Assembly: GCF_014653575.1 (NCBI RefSeq)
Contig: NZ_BNAQ01000003.1
Location: 372,001 to 436,000 of the forward strand
Source: Sphingomonas glacialis
GTDB lineage: Bacteria > Pseudomonadota > Alphaproteobacteria > Sphingomonadales > Sphingomonadaceae
DNA: 64,000 bases
Direction: 5' to 3'
This document shows, one piece after another, positions 1-7,966 of this stretch. Below the pieces are notes generated by a model. That model had not been told where the DNA came from. It did not search any database and was given only the letters and a program-made list of their open reading frames with translations. Made by a program: the position numbers and the translations under genes. Position 1 is the first letter of the stretch. Every line of letters starts with the position of its first letter.

Positions 1-723
1 CGCGAAGCGTTCGCCGAGCCGCGGATGGTCGCGCCCGAGCTGGTCGAGCAAGGCGGCGGGGCTGCCCGCTTCGATCAACGCCGAGCGGTGGACCGCGAGG
101 CAGCAATTGGCGCTGCCATCCTCCTGCCGGACGATGCCGACATAGCCGCGGTCGAACAGATGGAGTTCGATCGACTCGCCGATCAGGGCGTCGAGCCCGG
201 GCGCCGCGGGAATACGCACGCGCAAGCCGAGTACGGGATCGCTGCCACGCGCTGCGGCCGGGCGTGCCGCGCCGCGGACGTCATGCTTGCCGCTGGCGAG
301 GAACAGCGTGTCGGCGGCGAGATCCGCACCGTCGTCGAGCCGTGCCGTCAAGCCATCGACGCCGCGCACGGTCACCCCGCGCTCGACCGCCGAGCCAGCG
401 TCGATCGCGCGCTTCAGCATTACCGTGTCGAGCAAATGCCGCGACACGCCATGCGCCGGGCGTGGGAGACGTGTCTCGACGACGCGGCTGCCCGAAAGCA
501 CGCGCACCGTGGTCACGCGCGCGGGACCGAGCGCGTCCGGGGCAACGCCGAGCCGTGCGAGGGATTCGAGGGTGCGCCAGCTCAGGAAACCGCCGCAGAT
601 CGCATCGCCCGTCTCGCGGGTTCGCTCGACGAGCAAATGCGGCGCTCCAGCGCGCGCAAGCACAATCGCGGCGCTCGCGCCCGCGGGGCCGCCGCCGAGG
701 ATCAGCGCAGGTGTTCGACGCAT
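1..723 (-). CDS. FAD-dependent oxidoreductase, N-terminal 241 residues (cut by window edge)
   Basis: The gene runs off the left edge; only the N-terminal part is present. Right after the start is a dinucleotide-binding GGGPAGASAA motif, followed by an acidic strand end (LLVERT), as in FAD-binding geranylgeranyl-reductase/FixC-like and aromatic-ring monooxygenase flavoproteins. A conserved-looking CGGFLSW segment follows at about residue 42. The start codon lies 22 bp inside the end of the methyltransferase gene, so it is the third gene of a tightly packed operon with a type III PKS and a methyltransferase. By analogy with PKS-III/methyltransferase/hydroxylase operons of actinobacteria, it probably oxidises the polyketide product. 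The substrate cannot be read from sequence. Confidence 0.8.
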   Translation of the reverse strand, partial: MRRTPALILGGGPAGASAAIVLARAGAPHLLVERTRETGDAICGGFLSWRTLESLARLGVAPDALGPARVTTVRVLSGSRVVETRLPRPAHGVSRHLLDTVMLKRAIDAGSAVERGVTVRGVDGLTARLDDGADLAADTLFLASGKHDVRGAARPAAARGSDPVLGLRVRIPAAPGLDALIGESIELHLFDRGYVGIVRQEDGSANCCLAVHRSALIEAGSPAALLDQLGRDHPRLGERFA

Positions 724-1388
724 AACCGAAACGGGAAGGCGCGATAGACACGCGCGGAGACGCCGGCTTCGGCGAGGATCGGGGGCCATTCCGCCGGGCG
801 ATACGAGCGAGCGATCGACAGTGTGCCGTCGTGGCGGACGATTCGGTGCCAGCGCGCGAGCGTGGCGAGCAACGGGAATCCCCGATAGGCGAAGCCGTGG
901 CGGTGGAGATCGTTGACCAGCCAGCCGCGCGCGCTCTCCACCGCCATGAAGCGCAGGAAGGCGATCAGCTGATCGTGGTCCATATGGTGCGCCACGAGGC
1001 TCGACACGACGAAATCCCAGCCTTGCCCGGCAAGATCGGCATAGTCGCCGCTCACGTAGCGAATGGGCAGATCGGCCGGCGTGTGGGCAGCCGCGGCAAG
1101 CGCACTGCGCGGGTTGAGGTCGACACCGACAAGGTCGGCCGCAATTCCGCGCCGCGCTGCCCAGCGCGCGATTCGCCGCAGCATGTCGCCATCGCCGAAG
1201 CCGACGTCGAGCAGCTTGAGGTGGGGGCGCCCCTTGGTTCCGCGGCGCAGGAAGTCGAGTGTCGGTCGCGCCGCCATCGTCACGACGTTCACCTTGGCGA
1301 GATCGCCGACGACCGCGGCATAGGTGTCGGGTGCCAAATCATCGGCATCCATCAGCTCTTCGGCGATGGCGCGCCGCTCGAGCATCAT
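702..1388 (-). CDS. Class I SAM-dependent methyltransferase of the type III PKS operon
   Basis: This 228-residue protein has motif I LDVGFGDGDML near residue 60 and an acidic motif II end (VGVDLNPRS), the hallmarks of a class I Rossmann methyltransferase. A long N-terminal helical region and a HHMDHDQL segment follow the pattern of small-molecule methyltransferases. Its start overlaps the PKS stop by 4 bp (ATGA), and its end overlaps the next gene by 22 bp, so the three genes are probably translationally coupled. It most likely methylates the product of the upstream polyketide synthase. O- versus C-methylation is not decidable here. A second in-frame ATG follows the first immediately. Confidence 0.85.
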   Translation of the reverse strand: MMLERRAIAEELMDADDLAPDTYAAVVGDLAKVNVVTMAARPTLDFLRRGTKGRPHLKLLDVGFGDGDMLRRIARWAARRGIAADLVGVDLNPRSALAAAAHTPADLPIRYVSGDYADLAGQGWDFVVSSLVAHHMDHDQLIAFLRFMAVESARGWLVNDLHRHGFAYRGFPLLATLARWHRIVRHDGTLSIARSYRPAEWPPILAEAGVSARVYRAFPFRLCVEHLR

Positions 1389-2458
1389 GCGGCGCTCCGA
1401 AAGCCGAACCCTTCGGCGGCGAGGCCGGGGCCGAACGCGAGCGCAACGCCCTCACGAATCGGTGGCCCCGCGAGCAAACGCGCCAGCACGAACATCAACG
1501 TCGCCGACGACATGTTGCCATTGTCGGCGAGCACGCCGCGCGATTCCGTCAGCGCATCGGCAGGCAAGGCGAGGCTCGTCTCGACCGCATCGAGGATCGA
1601 GCGACCCCCCGCGTGGATCGCCCAGCCATCGATATCGGCGGGTGCGCGCCCCCCGGTCGCGGCGGCGGCGAAGACCGGGTCGCTCAATCCGGCGGCGATA
1701 CGCGCCGGGACTTCGCCCGACAGATGCATCGCAAAGCCGCGATCGGTAATGTCCCAGCGAATGAGCTCTGCCGAATCGGGGAGGGTGGTTGCGAAGGGCT
1801 GGCCAAGCGCGAGACCTTGCGGCTGGGCGGTGACCAATGCTGCGGCCGCGCCATCACCGAATTGCAGCATTGCGAGCAGGGGCTCGAGCGCAGGCGTATC
1901 CTGAAGATGAAGAGTCGAGAGCTCGACGCAGATGACAAGCACGCGCGCAGCGGGATCCGAGCGCACGATGTGGCGCGCGCTGCGCAAGGCCGCGACAGCG
2001 GCGTAGCAGCCCATGAACCCGACCAGCAGCCGCTCGACCGACGGATCGAGCCCGAGTCGTGCGGCAACGATCTGGTCGATCCCGGGGGCCACGAAGCCGG
2101 TGCAGCTCGCGACGACGAGGTGGGTGATGCCGTCGAGCGGGACTTGGGCCCGTAGCGCATCGATCGCGGCGAGGCTGAGCGCAGGAGCGTATTGCGCGTA
2201 GAGTTGCATGCGTTCTGCAGTGCCGGGCAGCAGATCGCGCGCGTAGAAGCCACCCATAGCGACGGGCGACCCGCCATCGTCCCCGATCGGCAGCACCGAC
2301 CAACGATGCCCGATACCGGCGCGCCCCGCCATCCGGTCGAAGATCTTCGCCGAGCGCGAATTGGGCAAACGCGCACGCGCCCAGTCGATAAAGGCATGAT
2401 GAATGTCGTGATCCGGAACGGCGGTGCCGATCGCGATGATATGAGCGGTGCTAGGCAA
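1385..2458 (-). CDS. Type III polyketide synthase (chalcone/alkylresorcinol synthase-like)
   Basis: The 357-residue protein has the thiolase fold of type III PKSs. The Cys-His-Asn triad is visible: ASCTGFVAPG (nucleophile Cys), AIHAGG (His) and ADNGNMSSA (Asn). Length is normal for the family. The 'CTGFVAPGID' context resembles bacterial alkylresorcinol/alkylpyrone synthases that prime with long acyl chains, more than plant chalcone synthases. It is the first gene of an operon with a methyltransferase and an FAD oxidoreductase on the same strand. The likely role is making a phenolic lipid or pyrone; product is inferred, not seen. Confidence 0.9.
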   Translation of the reverse strand: MPSTAHIIAIGTAVPDHDIHHAFIDWARARLPNSRSAKIFDRMAGRAGIGHRWSVLPIGDDGGSPVAMGGFYARDLLPGTAERMQLYAQYAPALSLAAIDALRAQVPLDGITHLVVASCTGFVAPGIDQIVAARLGLDPSVERLLVGFMGCYAAVAALRSARHIVRSDPAARVLVICVELSTLHLQDTPALEPLLAMLQFGDGAAAALVTAQPQGLALGQPFATTLPDSAELIRWDITDRGFAMHLSGEVPARIAAGLSDPVFAAAATGGRAPADIDGWAIHAGGRSILDAVETSLALPADALTESRGVLADNGNMSSATLMFVLARLLAGPPIREGVALAFGPGLAAEGFGFRSAA

Positions 2459-2615
2459 GCGAGGCTTTCACAGGGCCGGCGGTACGTCCGGTTCGGAGAC
2501 AACGCTACGCCAGTCGGTACGATCCGCAAGAGGCCGTAGAATCCATGGGACTTAGCCGAAAGGATCGACCGCCACGTCACGGTGTCCCGTGCGTGGCAGC
2601 GATTTCCAGAAAAAG

Positions 2616-2702
2616 TGGTGCGGCCGAGAAGACTCGAACTTCCACGGGCTTTCGCCCACAACGACCTCAACGTTGCGCGTCTACCAGTTCCGCCACGGCC
2701 GC
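2616..2702 (-). tRNA. tRNA-Leu, anticodon GAG
   Basis: An 87-nt gene. The acceptor arms GCGGCCG and CGGCCGC pair perfectly, followed by discriminator A and an encoded CCA. The anticodon stem CAACG/CGTTG carries loop TTGAGGT, so the anticodon is GAG, reading CUC/CUU. The extra length comes from a long variable arm (GGGC GAAA GCCC-like), as expected for a class II tRNA. The T arm contains GTTCGAGTC. Confidence 0.97.
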
Positions 2703-2812
2703 ACGTAACATCGCCGGGCGAACCCGGCAGCTGGTAGGCGAGCGCCCCTAGCAAAGGCTTTCGGGGAGTGCAACGCCTATCGCATCGATTGCGTTCAGAG
2801 TAGCAGCGCGGG

Positions 2813-4171
2813 ATGCCGCGCCACCGCCCCCTGCTCGACGAAACGCGCCGCATTCTCGCGCTTGCGTGGCCGGTCATGCTGACGAGCCTCAACTGGACGA
2901 TTCTGAGCGTGACCGACATTGTGGTCGTCGGGCTGACCGGCACCGATCAGGTCGCAGCCCTTGGCGCGAGCCGAGCGCTGACCTTCGTGACCATCGTCGG
3001 CGGGCTCGCCTGGCTGTCGGGAACGCTGGTCTTCTCTGCTCGAGCGGACGGCGCGAAGGATTTGCCCGAGACGGGCGCTACGTTGCGCGCCGGGCTCGTG
3101 CTGGCGGTGTTGCTGGGTCTCGGCGGCGCGCTCGGCTTCGGACTGTTCGCCGAGCGGTTGTTGGCGGCGATCGGCGTGGCGCCGGCGCTGGTCGATCCGG
3201 CGGCGCGCGTGGTGCGGGTGATGGCGCTCTGCTATCCCACACAACTGGCGATGATCGCGGCAAGTTTCTTTCTCGAAGGCATTGCGCGACCGCGTCGTGT
3301 AATGGGCGTCAACCTCGCGGTGCTACCGATCAATGCGCTGCTCGCCTGGGCCTGGTCGGGCGGGCATCTCGGCTTTCCTGCGCTCGGCGCGGTGGGGGCT
3401 GCGCTCGCGACGGCCATGGCGTCATCGCTCGGCGCGGCAGCGATGCTGGGCGCGGCGTGGACCGTCCCGCAGGCCCGCGAACGCGGCGTGCGAGATCTTT
3501 CGGGCGCGGCGTGGGCCACGGCACTGCGCGGGGCGGGGGGCCTTGCGCGATTTGGGATCGTACCCGCGCTCGCCTCGGGGCTCGAGCTCGCCGGCTTCTC
3601 GATCCTGATCGCGCTGTCGACCGATTTCGGTGCGGTAACCGCGCACGCCTTCCAGATCGTCTTTGCGGTCCACAATGTCGTGTTCGGCGTCGCGTTGGGG
3701 CTCGGGTCGGCCGCCGGGGTCCGTGCGGGCAATGCGGTTGGCGCGGAGACTCCGGCACTGGCGATTCCGCGCGCGCTGATCGCGATGGCGCTGGCGGCGC
3801 TGGCGACAGGCGTGCTGGCGATCCTGATCGTGCTCGGGCGCGGCACGATCGTCGCGCTGTTCCCCGCCGCTGCTGGCGTCCACGGCGTGGCGCTGGCGAT
3901 GCTACCGGTCTGGGCGCCGTTCATCCTGTTCGACGGGGTGCAGGTCGTGATCGTCTACATGCTGCGTTCGCTCGGCGATCAGGTGGTGACGGGGATCAAC
4001 AGCATCGTCGCCTTCTTCCTCATCACCGGCGGTGCTGGCTGGTTGCTGGTACACCACGGCGCCGGGCCGATCGGACTGGTCTATGCCTCGGGAATCGGAA
4101 TGGTCGCCGCGACCGTGCTTCACGGCGCGCGCTTTGCGCTGGTCAGCGCGCGGTTTCGCCGGAAAAGCTGA
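2813..4171 (+). CDS. MATE family efflux transporter
   Basis: The 452-residue protein has about 12 hydrophobic segments and the two-fold pseudo-repeat of MATE (multidrug and toxic compound extrusion) exporters. The first helix ALAWPVMLTSLNWTILSVTD and the GTDQVAALGASRA loop are typical of the DinF/NorM branch. Such proteins export cationic drugs or metabolites in exchange for Na+ or H+. It stands alone, divergent from the tRNA-Leu gene. Its last 29 bp overlap the 3' end of the convergent zinc-ribbon gene. No substrate can be assigned. Confidence 0.92.
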   Translation: MPRHRPLLDETRRILALAWPVMLTSLNWTILSVTDIVVVGLTGTDQVAALGASRALTFVTIVGGLAWLSGTLVFSARADGAKDLPETGATLRAGLVLAVLLGLGGALGFGLFAERLLAAIGVAPALVDPAARVVRVMALCYPTQLAMIAASFFLEGIARPRRVMGVNLAVLPINALLAWAWSGGHLGFPALGAVGAALATAMASSLGAAAMLGAAWTVPQARERGVRDLSGAAWATALRGAGGLARFGIVPALASGLELAGFSILIALSTDFGAVTAHAFQIVFAVHNVVFGVALGLGSAAGVRAGNAVGAETPALAIPRALIAMALAALATGVLAILIVLGRGTIVALFPAAAGVHGVALAMLPVWAPFILFDGVQVVIVYMLRSLGDQVVTGINSIVAFFLITGGAGWLLVHHGAGPIGLVYASGIGMVAATVLHGARFALVSARFRRKS

Positions 4172-4850
4172 GCACCAGTTCCTTGGCGTTGACCGGCACG
4201 TCGAGCTTGGCGCTGTTGAATTCGAGCTTGCCGCGCGGCGCGAGCGTGTTGGCCTCGGGCCGAATCATCCAGCTGAAGACGATGCGGCGTTGCGAATCGC
4301 GCAGATCGGCGCGGATGTCGGGCACGGGCTGCGGCGAATCGGTCGGGTTGAGCACGGTGCCGCTGACCGCGAAGATCTCGTTGCCGTTGAAGACATGCTG
4401 GTCGATCGGCTTGCTGACGATCTTGAGCGGGGTGCCGGCATTGGGCTGGAACAGGTCGCGTGCGAGCCCGGGGGCGCCCGAATAGACGATGCCGCCGAAC
4501 GCGGCGAGCATCACGACGCCCGCGGCGAGCGCAGCGACGGTTGCACGCTTTGCCGGGTTACGCCGCGCGCGAAACGGTGGTGCGTGGTCAAAGGCGTCGT
4601 AGCTGGGAGCGGCGGGCTCGACCGGTAGAGGCTGCTCGGCGGGCGGCGACGTATCGGCCACCGGCGTTTCGACTCGCGGGGCTTCGACGGCGACGGGCGC
4701 TTCGCTGCGCGTGTCCGCAGTCTCGGCGGCAACGCCCTCCTGGAACCAGCTATGCTTGCAACTGGCGCAGCGCACGGTGCGCCCATCGGGCCCGATCGCA
4801 GTGTCGGGAACGAGGTAACGCGTGTGGCACTCGGTACATTCGAGGATCAT
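4143..4850 (-). CDS. Zinc-ribbon (MJ0042-type) membrane protein with DUF3426-like C-terminus
   Basis: The N-terminus has a CxxC-20-CxxC zinc ribbon (Cys4, Cys7, Cys28, Cys31), followed by an acidic/proline linker and a single membrane helix at about residues 100-125 (AALAAGVVMLAAFGGIVYSG). The C-terminal domain (VSGTVLNPTDSPQPVPDIRADLRD...) resembles DUF3426 domains found with this ribbon in proteobacteria. Total length is 235 residues. It is divergent from ftsE across about 165 bp. Function is not known; the topology suggests a cytoplasmic sensor ribbon tethered to a periplasmic beta domain. Its stop lies inside the end of the convergent MATE gene. Confidence 0.85.
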   Translation of the reverse strand: MILECTECHTRYLVPDTAIGPDGRTVRCASCKHSWFQEGVAAETADTRSEAPVAVEAPRVETPVADTSPPAEQPLPVEPAAPSYDAFDHAPPFRARRNPAKRATVAALAAGVVMLAAFGGIVYSGAPGLARDLFQPNAGTPLKIVSKPIDQHVFNGNEIFAVSGTVLNPTDSPQPVPDIRADLRDSQRRIVFSWMIRPEANTLAPRGKLEFNSAKLDVPVNAKELVLSFSGETAR

Positions 4851-5015
4851 GATACGGCTTTGGCCCCGTTGCCGACCGCTGGCAACGTATCGCGAAATCT
4901 ACGCCTTTCGCAGATCGGCTGCAAGCGCCGCGACGCGTGCCCGCTTGTGGCGGCGTGGCGGATCGTGCGATGCAGGACTGGGGCATACGATCAGAAGCGA
5001 GCAACACGCGCCACC

Positions 5016-5723
5016 ATGGCGAATATCGTCCAGTTCGAGAATGTGGGGCTACGCTACGGCACCAGCCAGGAGACGCTGACCGATGTCAGCTTCACCCTGT
5101 CGAGTGGCGCGTTCTATTTTCTGACCGGCGCATCGGGCGCTGGCAAGACCTCGCTGCTGCGGTTGCTCTATCTCGCGCAGCGCCCGACGCGCGGCAACAT
5201 CCGGCTGTTCGGCGAGGATGCGGTGACGCTGCCGCGCGCGCGGCTGCCGGGGTTTCGGCGGCGGATCGGCGTGGTGTTTCAGGATTTCCGGCTCGTGCCG
5301 CATCTTTCGGCGTTCGACAATATCGCGCTGCCGTTGCGTGTTTCGGGCGTTCCCGAAAGCGATATCGATGCGCCGGTGCGCGAAATGCTCGACTGGGTGG
5401 GCCTCAGCGACCGCATCACCGCCAAGCCGCAAACGCTGTCGGGCGGCGAGCAGCAGCGCGTCGCGATCGCGCGCGCCGTGATCGGCCGGCCCGAAATCCT
5501 TGTCGCCGATGAGCCGACCGGCAACGTCGACCCCGACATGGCCGAGCGGCTGCTGCATCTGTTCGATTCGCTCAACCGGCTCGGCACGACTGTCGTCGTC
5601 GCGACGCACGATTTCCACCTGCTCGGGCGGATCCAGAACGCGCACATGATGCGGCTCGACAAGGGACGCTTGCTCGATCCGACCGGGTCGCTGCGCTTCC
5701 CGCCGCCCGCGAACGGCGAATGA
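5016..5723 (+). CDS. ftsE: Cell division ATP-binding protein FtsE
   Basis: The 235-residue ABC ATPase has Walker A GASGAGKTS, Q-loop VVFQDFRL, signature LSGGEQQR, Walker B ILVADEPTG and switch His (ATHD), all in order. The FQDFRLV sequence and the adjacent ftsX identify it as FtsE, which with FtsX controls septal peptidoglycan hydrolases at the inner membrane. The ATG in ACCATGGCG is chosen because FtsE homologues begin with a short 'M.I.F..V...Y' strand; a longer in-frame extension upstream has no family similarity. It overlaps ftsX by 4 bp. Confidence 0.96.
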   Translation: MANIVQFENVGLRYGTSQETLTDVSFTLSSGAFYFLTGASGAGKTSLLRLLYLAQRPTRGNIRLFGEDAVTLPRARLPGFRRRIGVVFQDFRLVPHLSAFDNIALPLRVSGVPESDIDAPVREMLDWVGLSDRITAKPQTLSGGEQQRVAIARAVIGRPEILVADEPTGNVDPDMAERLLHLFDSLNRLGTTVVVATHDFHLLGRIQNAHMMRLDKGRLLDPTGSLRFPPPANGE

Positions 5724-6613
5724 GCGTCGCGTTGATCGCCTCGACCGCCGACCGGCGCTTGCTCGACGAAAGCCACAGTACGCGGGTGATGACGTGGATC
5801 ATGGCGATCATGCTGTTCCTGACGGTGTTGGCGGCAGCGCTCGGGCTGGGGACGCTTGGCGCGGCGGCGCTGCTCGATCGCCAGCTTGCCGGGCGGCTCA
5901 CCGTCCAGATCGTCGAGCCGGTCGAGGCCAGGCGGCTCGACCAGGCCGCGCGCGCGCTGGCCGCGCTCACGGCGACGCGCGACGTGACGCGCGCGGTCGA
6001 AGTCGATCATGCCAAGCTTGCGACGCTGCTGCGCCCTTGGCTCGGCAGCGACGCGGCCGACCCCGATCTGCCGATCCCCGCGATGATCGATGTCGACCTG
6101 GGTGTGGCGGATGCCGCCGCGGTGGCGCGCGTGCGCGCTGCGGTCCGGCGCGTCGCGCCGTCGGCGCGGATCGATCGGCATGAAAGCTGGATGTCGCCGG
6201 TGCGCGATTTCATGGCGATGGTGACGTGGCTGGCCGGCGGACTCGTCCTGCTGATGGCGGCGGCGACCGCGGCGGTGGTGATTCTTGCGGCGCGCGCGGG
6301 GCTCGAAACGCACCGTGCGACGATCGAGGTGCTCCATATGCTGGGCTCGACCGACGTCCAGGTCGCACGGCTGTTCCAGCGCCGGATCGCGCTCGATACG
6401 CTGGTCGGCGGGTTGCTCGGGACCGCGCTCGCCCTCGTCATGGTCGGCGTGATCGGCTGGCAGTTGCGCGCGCTCGGCTCGGATTTGCTCGCGGGCCTGA
6501 CGCTCGGGGTGCGCGACTGGATCGTGCTCGCCGGATTGCCGATCGCGTTTGCCCTGCTTGCGACCTTCGCCGCGCGCCAGGCGGTGCTCGGTACACTCGG
6601 CAAATATCTATGA
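5720..6613 (+). CDS. ftsX: Cell division protein FtsX
   Basis: This 297-residue permease has one N-terminal membrane helix (VMTWIMAIMLFLTVLAAALGLG), a periplasmic domain of about 130 residues, and three C-terminal helices, the FtsX plan. The segment after helix 2 (ETHRATIEVLHMLGSTDVQVARLFQRR) is the characteristic cytoplasmic loop of FtsX permeases. The start overlaps the ftsE stop (ATGA), and its own stop overlaps the ydcF-like gene the same way, so ftsE-ftsX-ydcF-plsC behave as one coupled operon. Confidence 0.94.
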   Translation: MSVALIASTADRRLLDESHSTRVMTWIMAIMLFLTVLAAALGLGTLGAAALLDRQLAGRLTVQIVEPVEARRLDQAARALAALTATRDVTRAVEVDHAKLATLLRPWLGSDAADPDLPIPAMIDVDLGVADAAAVARVRAAVRRVAPSARIDRHESWMSPVRDFMAMVTWLAGGLVLLMAAATAAVVILAARAGLETHRATIEVLHMLGSTDVQVARLFQRRIALDTLVGGLLGTALALVMVGVIGWQLRALGSDLLAGLTLGVRDWIVLAGLPIAFALLATFAARQAVLGTLGKYL

Positions 6614-7146
6614 TCCTGCGTTTCCTCGCCGTGCTGGCGCTGCTCTACGCGATCGGCTTTGCGATCTTCCTCAAGACGATTCCCGCCCCGCTCGACGGGC
6701 CCAAGACCGACGCGATCGTCGTGCTGACTGGCGGGGCAGGGCGGATCGACCGCGGGCTGGCATTGCTCAAGGCGCATGCTGGACAGCGCATGCTGATCAG
6801 TGGGGTCGCGCCCGAAGTGAAGCCGGGCGAGCTGGCGCACGAATATCGCGTCAGCCCGGCGCTGTTCCGCTGCTGCATCGATCTCGGCCACGAGGCCGTC
6901 GATACGCGCTCGAACGCCGAGGAAACCGCGGACTGGGTGCGCGACCATAAATACACCTCGGTGCGGCTGGTCACGTCGGACTGGCACCTCGCACGCGCCA
7001 GGCTCGAACTGGTCAACGCGCTCGACGGCGATGCGAGCGTGATCGGCGACGGCGTGCCGAGCAGCCCGCGCTATCGGCTGCTGATCGGCGAATACAACAA
7101 ATTGCTGGTGCGGCGCGTCGCGTTGCTGATCGGGGCCGCCACATGA
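6610..7146 (+). CDS. YdcF family protein (DUF218)
   Basis: The 178-residue protein has an N-terminal membrane helix (FLAVLALLYAIGFAIFLKTI), then a DUF218 domain: TDAIVVLTGGAGRIDRGLALL, a middle RSNAEETADWVRD segment and VTSDWHLARARLEL near the end. DUF218 proteins (SanA, ElyC, YdcF) act at the envelope, some in lipid-carrier or barrier functions; the biochemical role is unresolved. ATGA overlaps on both sides tie it to ftsX and plsC. The start is the ATG overlapping the ftsX stop. Confidence 0.9.
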   Translation: MILRFLAVLALLYAIGFAIFLKTIPAPLDGPKTDAIVVLTGGAGRIDRGLALLKAHAGQRMLISGVAPEVKPGELAHEYRVSPALFRCCIDLGHEAVDTRSNAEETADWVRDHKYTSVRLVTSDWHLARARLELVNALDGDASVIGDGVPSSPRYRLLIGEYNKLLVRRVALLIGAAT

Positions 7147-7853
7147 CAGCGTTGCGCAACCTGCTGTTCAAGCTGCTATTCTATGGCGGGTCTGTGCCGA
7201 TTGTGCTGACGACGCCGATCTCGGCACTGATCAGCTGGCGCGCGCTCGTCGCGCACACGCATTTCTGGACGCGCTGGCACGGCTGGACGACGCGCCACAT
7301 CCTCAGGATCGATCAGCGGATCGAGGGTGGGCGCTTCGGCGACATGGCGTTCGGCGGCGCGCCGGTGCTGTACGCCGCGAAGCACCAGTCGATGTATGAG
7401 ACGCTCGAGCTCGGGCGGATGCTGCGCAACCCCGCGATCGTGATGAAGCAGGAACTGACCGACATTCCGGTGTGGGGCTGGGCGGCGAAGCGCTATGGCG
7501 TCATCGTCGTCGATCGCGAGGCGTCGGCGGGCGCGTTGCGGCGGATGCTGCGCGATGCGCGTGCGGCCTTGGCGGCGAAGCGCTCGATCCTGATCTTCCC
7601 CGAAGGCACGCGCGTCGAGCCGGGCGAGCAGCCCGAACTGCGCGCAGGGTTCGCCGGGCTGTATCAAATGCTCAAGATCCCGGTGGTGCCGGTGGCGATC
7701 GACAGCGGGCTGGTGTGGCCGAAGCATGGGCCGAAGGTGCCGGGAACGGTGACGTTCCGCTTCGGCGACCCGATCCCGCCGGGGCTGCCGCGCGAGGAAG
7801 CCGAGCGCCGCGTCCACGCCGCGATCAACGCGCTGGATGTGCCGCGCGGCTGA
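7143..7853 (+). CDS. 1-acyl-sn-glycerol-3-phosphate acyltransferase family (PlsC-like)
   Basis: The 236-residue protein carries acyltransferase block I as KHQSMYE (His81, Glu86), so HX4E instead of the usual HX4D, and block III FPEGTRVEPG. Block IV VPVAIDSG is also present. An N-terminal hydrophobic helix anchors it to the inner membrane. PlsC adds the second acyl chain to lysophosphatidate in phospholipid synthesis. It closes the ftsEX-ydcF operon with a 4-bp overlap, coupling septation and lipid genes. Whether it is the housekeeping PlsC or a paralogue cannot be told here. Confidence 0.9.
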   Translation: MTALRNLLFKLLFYGGSVPIVLTTPISALISWRALVAHTHFWTRWHGWTTRHILRIDQRIEGGRFGDMAFGGAPVLYAAKHQSMYETLELGRMLRNPAIVMKQELTDIPVWGWAAKRYGVIVVDREASAGALRRMLRDARAALAAKRSILIFPEGTRVEPGEQPELRAGFAGLYQMLKIPVVPVAIDSGLVWPKHGPKVPGTVTFRFGDPIPPGLPREEAERRVHAAINALDVPRG

Positions 7854-7865
7854 CGAAAATTGCCC

Positions 7866-7946
7866 GTCATCCCCGCGAAAGCGGGGATCCCGCTGCCTGG
7901 CCCGCGCTCGGAGGAAGAAGCGGGACCCTCGCCTTCGCAGGGTGAC
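7866..7946. repeat. Imperfect inverted repeat with perfect short hairpin (REP-like)
   Basis: The left arm (7866-7895) and right arm (about 7918-7946) are imperfect inverse copies (GTCATCCCC... / ...GGGTGAC). Inside the left arm, 7869-7888 is a perfect 8-bp hairpin, ATCCCCGC-GAAA-GCGGGGAT. It fills the gap between the convergent plsC and tyrA genes and may act as a transcription end or mRNA stabiliser. It is a different sequence family from the elements near 30.6 and 38.5 kb. Confidence 0.7.
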
Positions 7947-7966
7947 GGCAGGGGTAGTCGAAGCGG

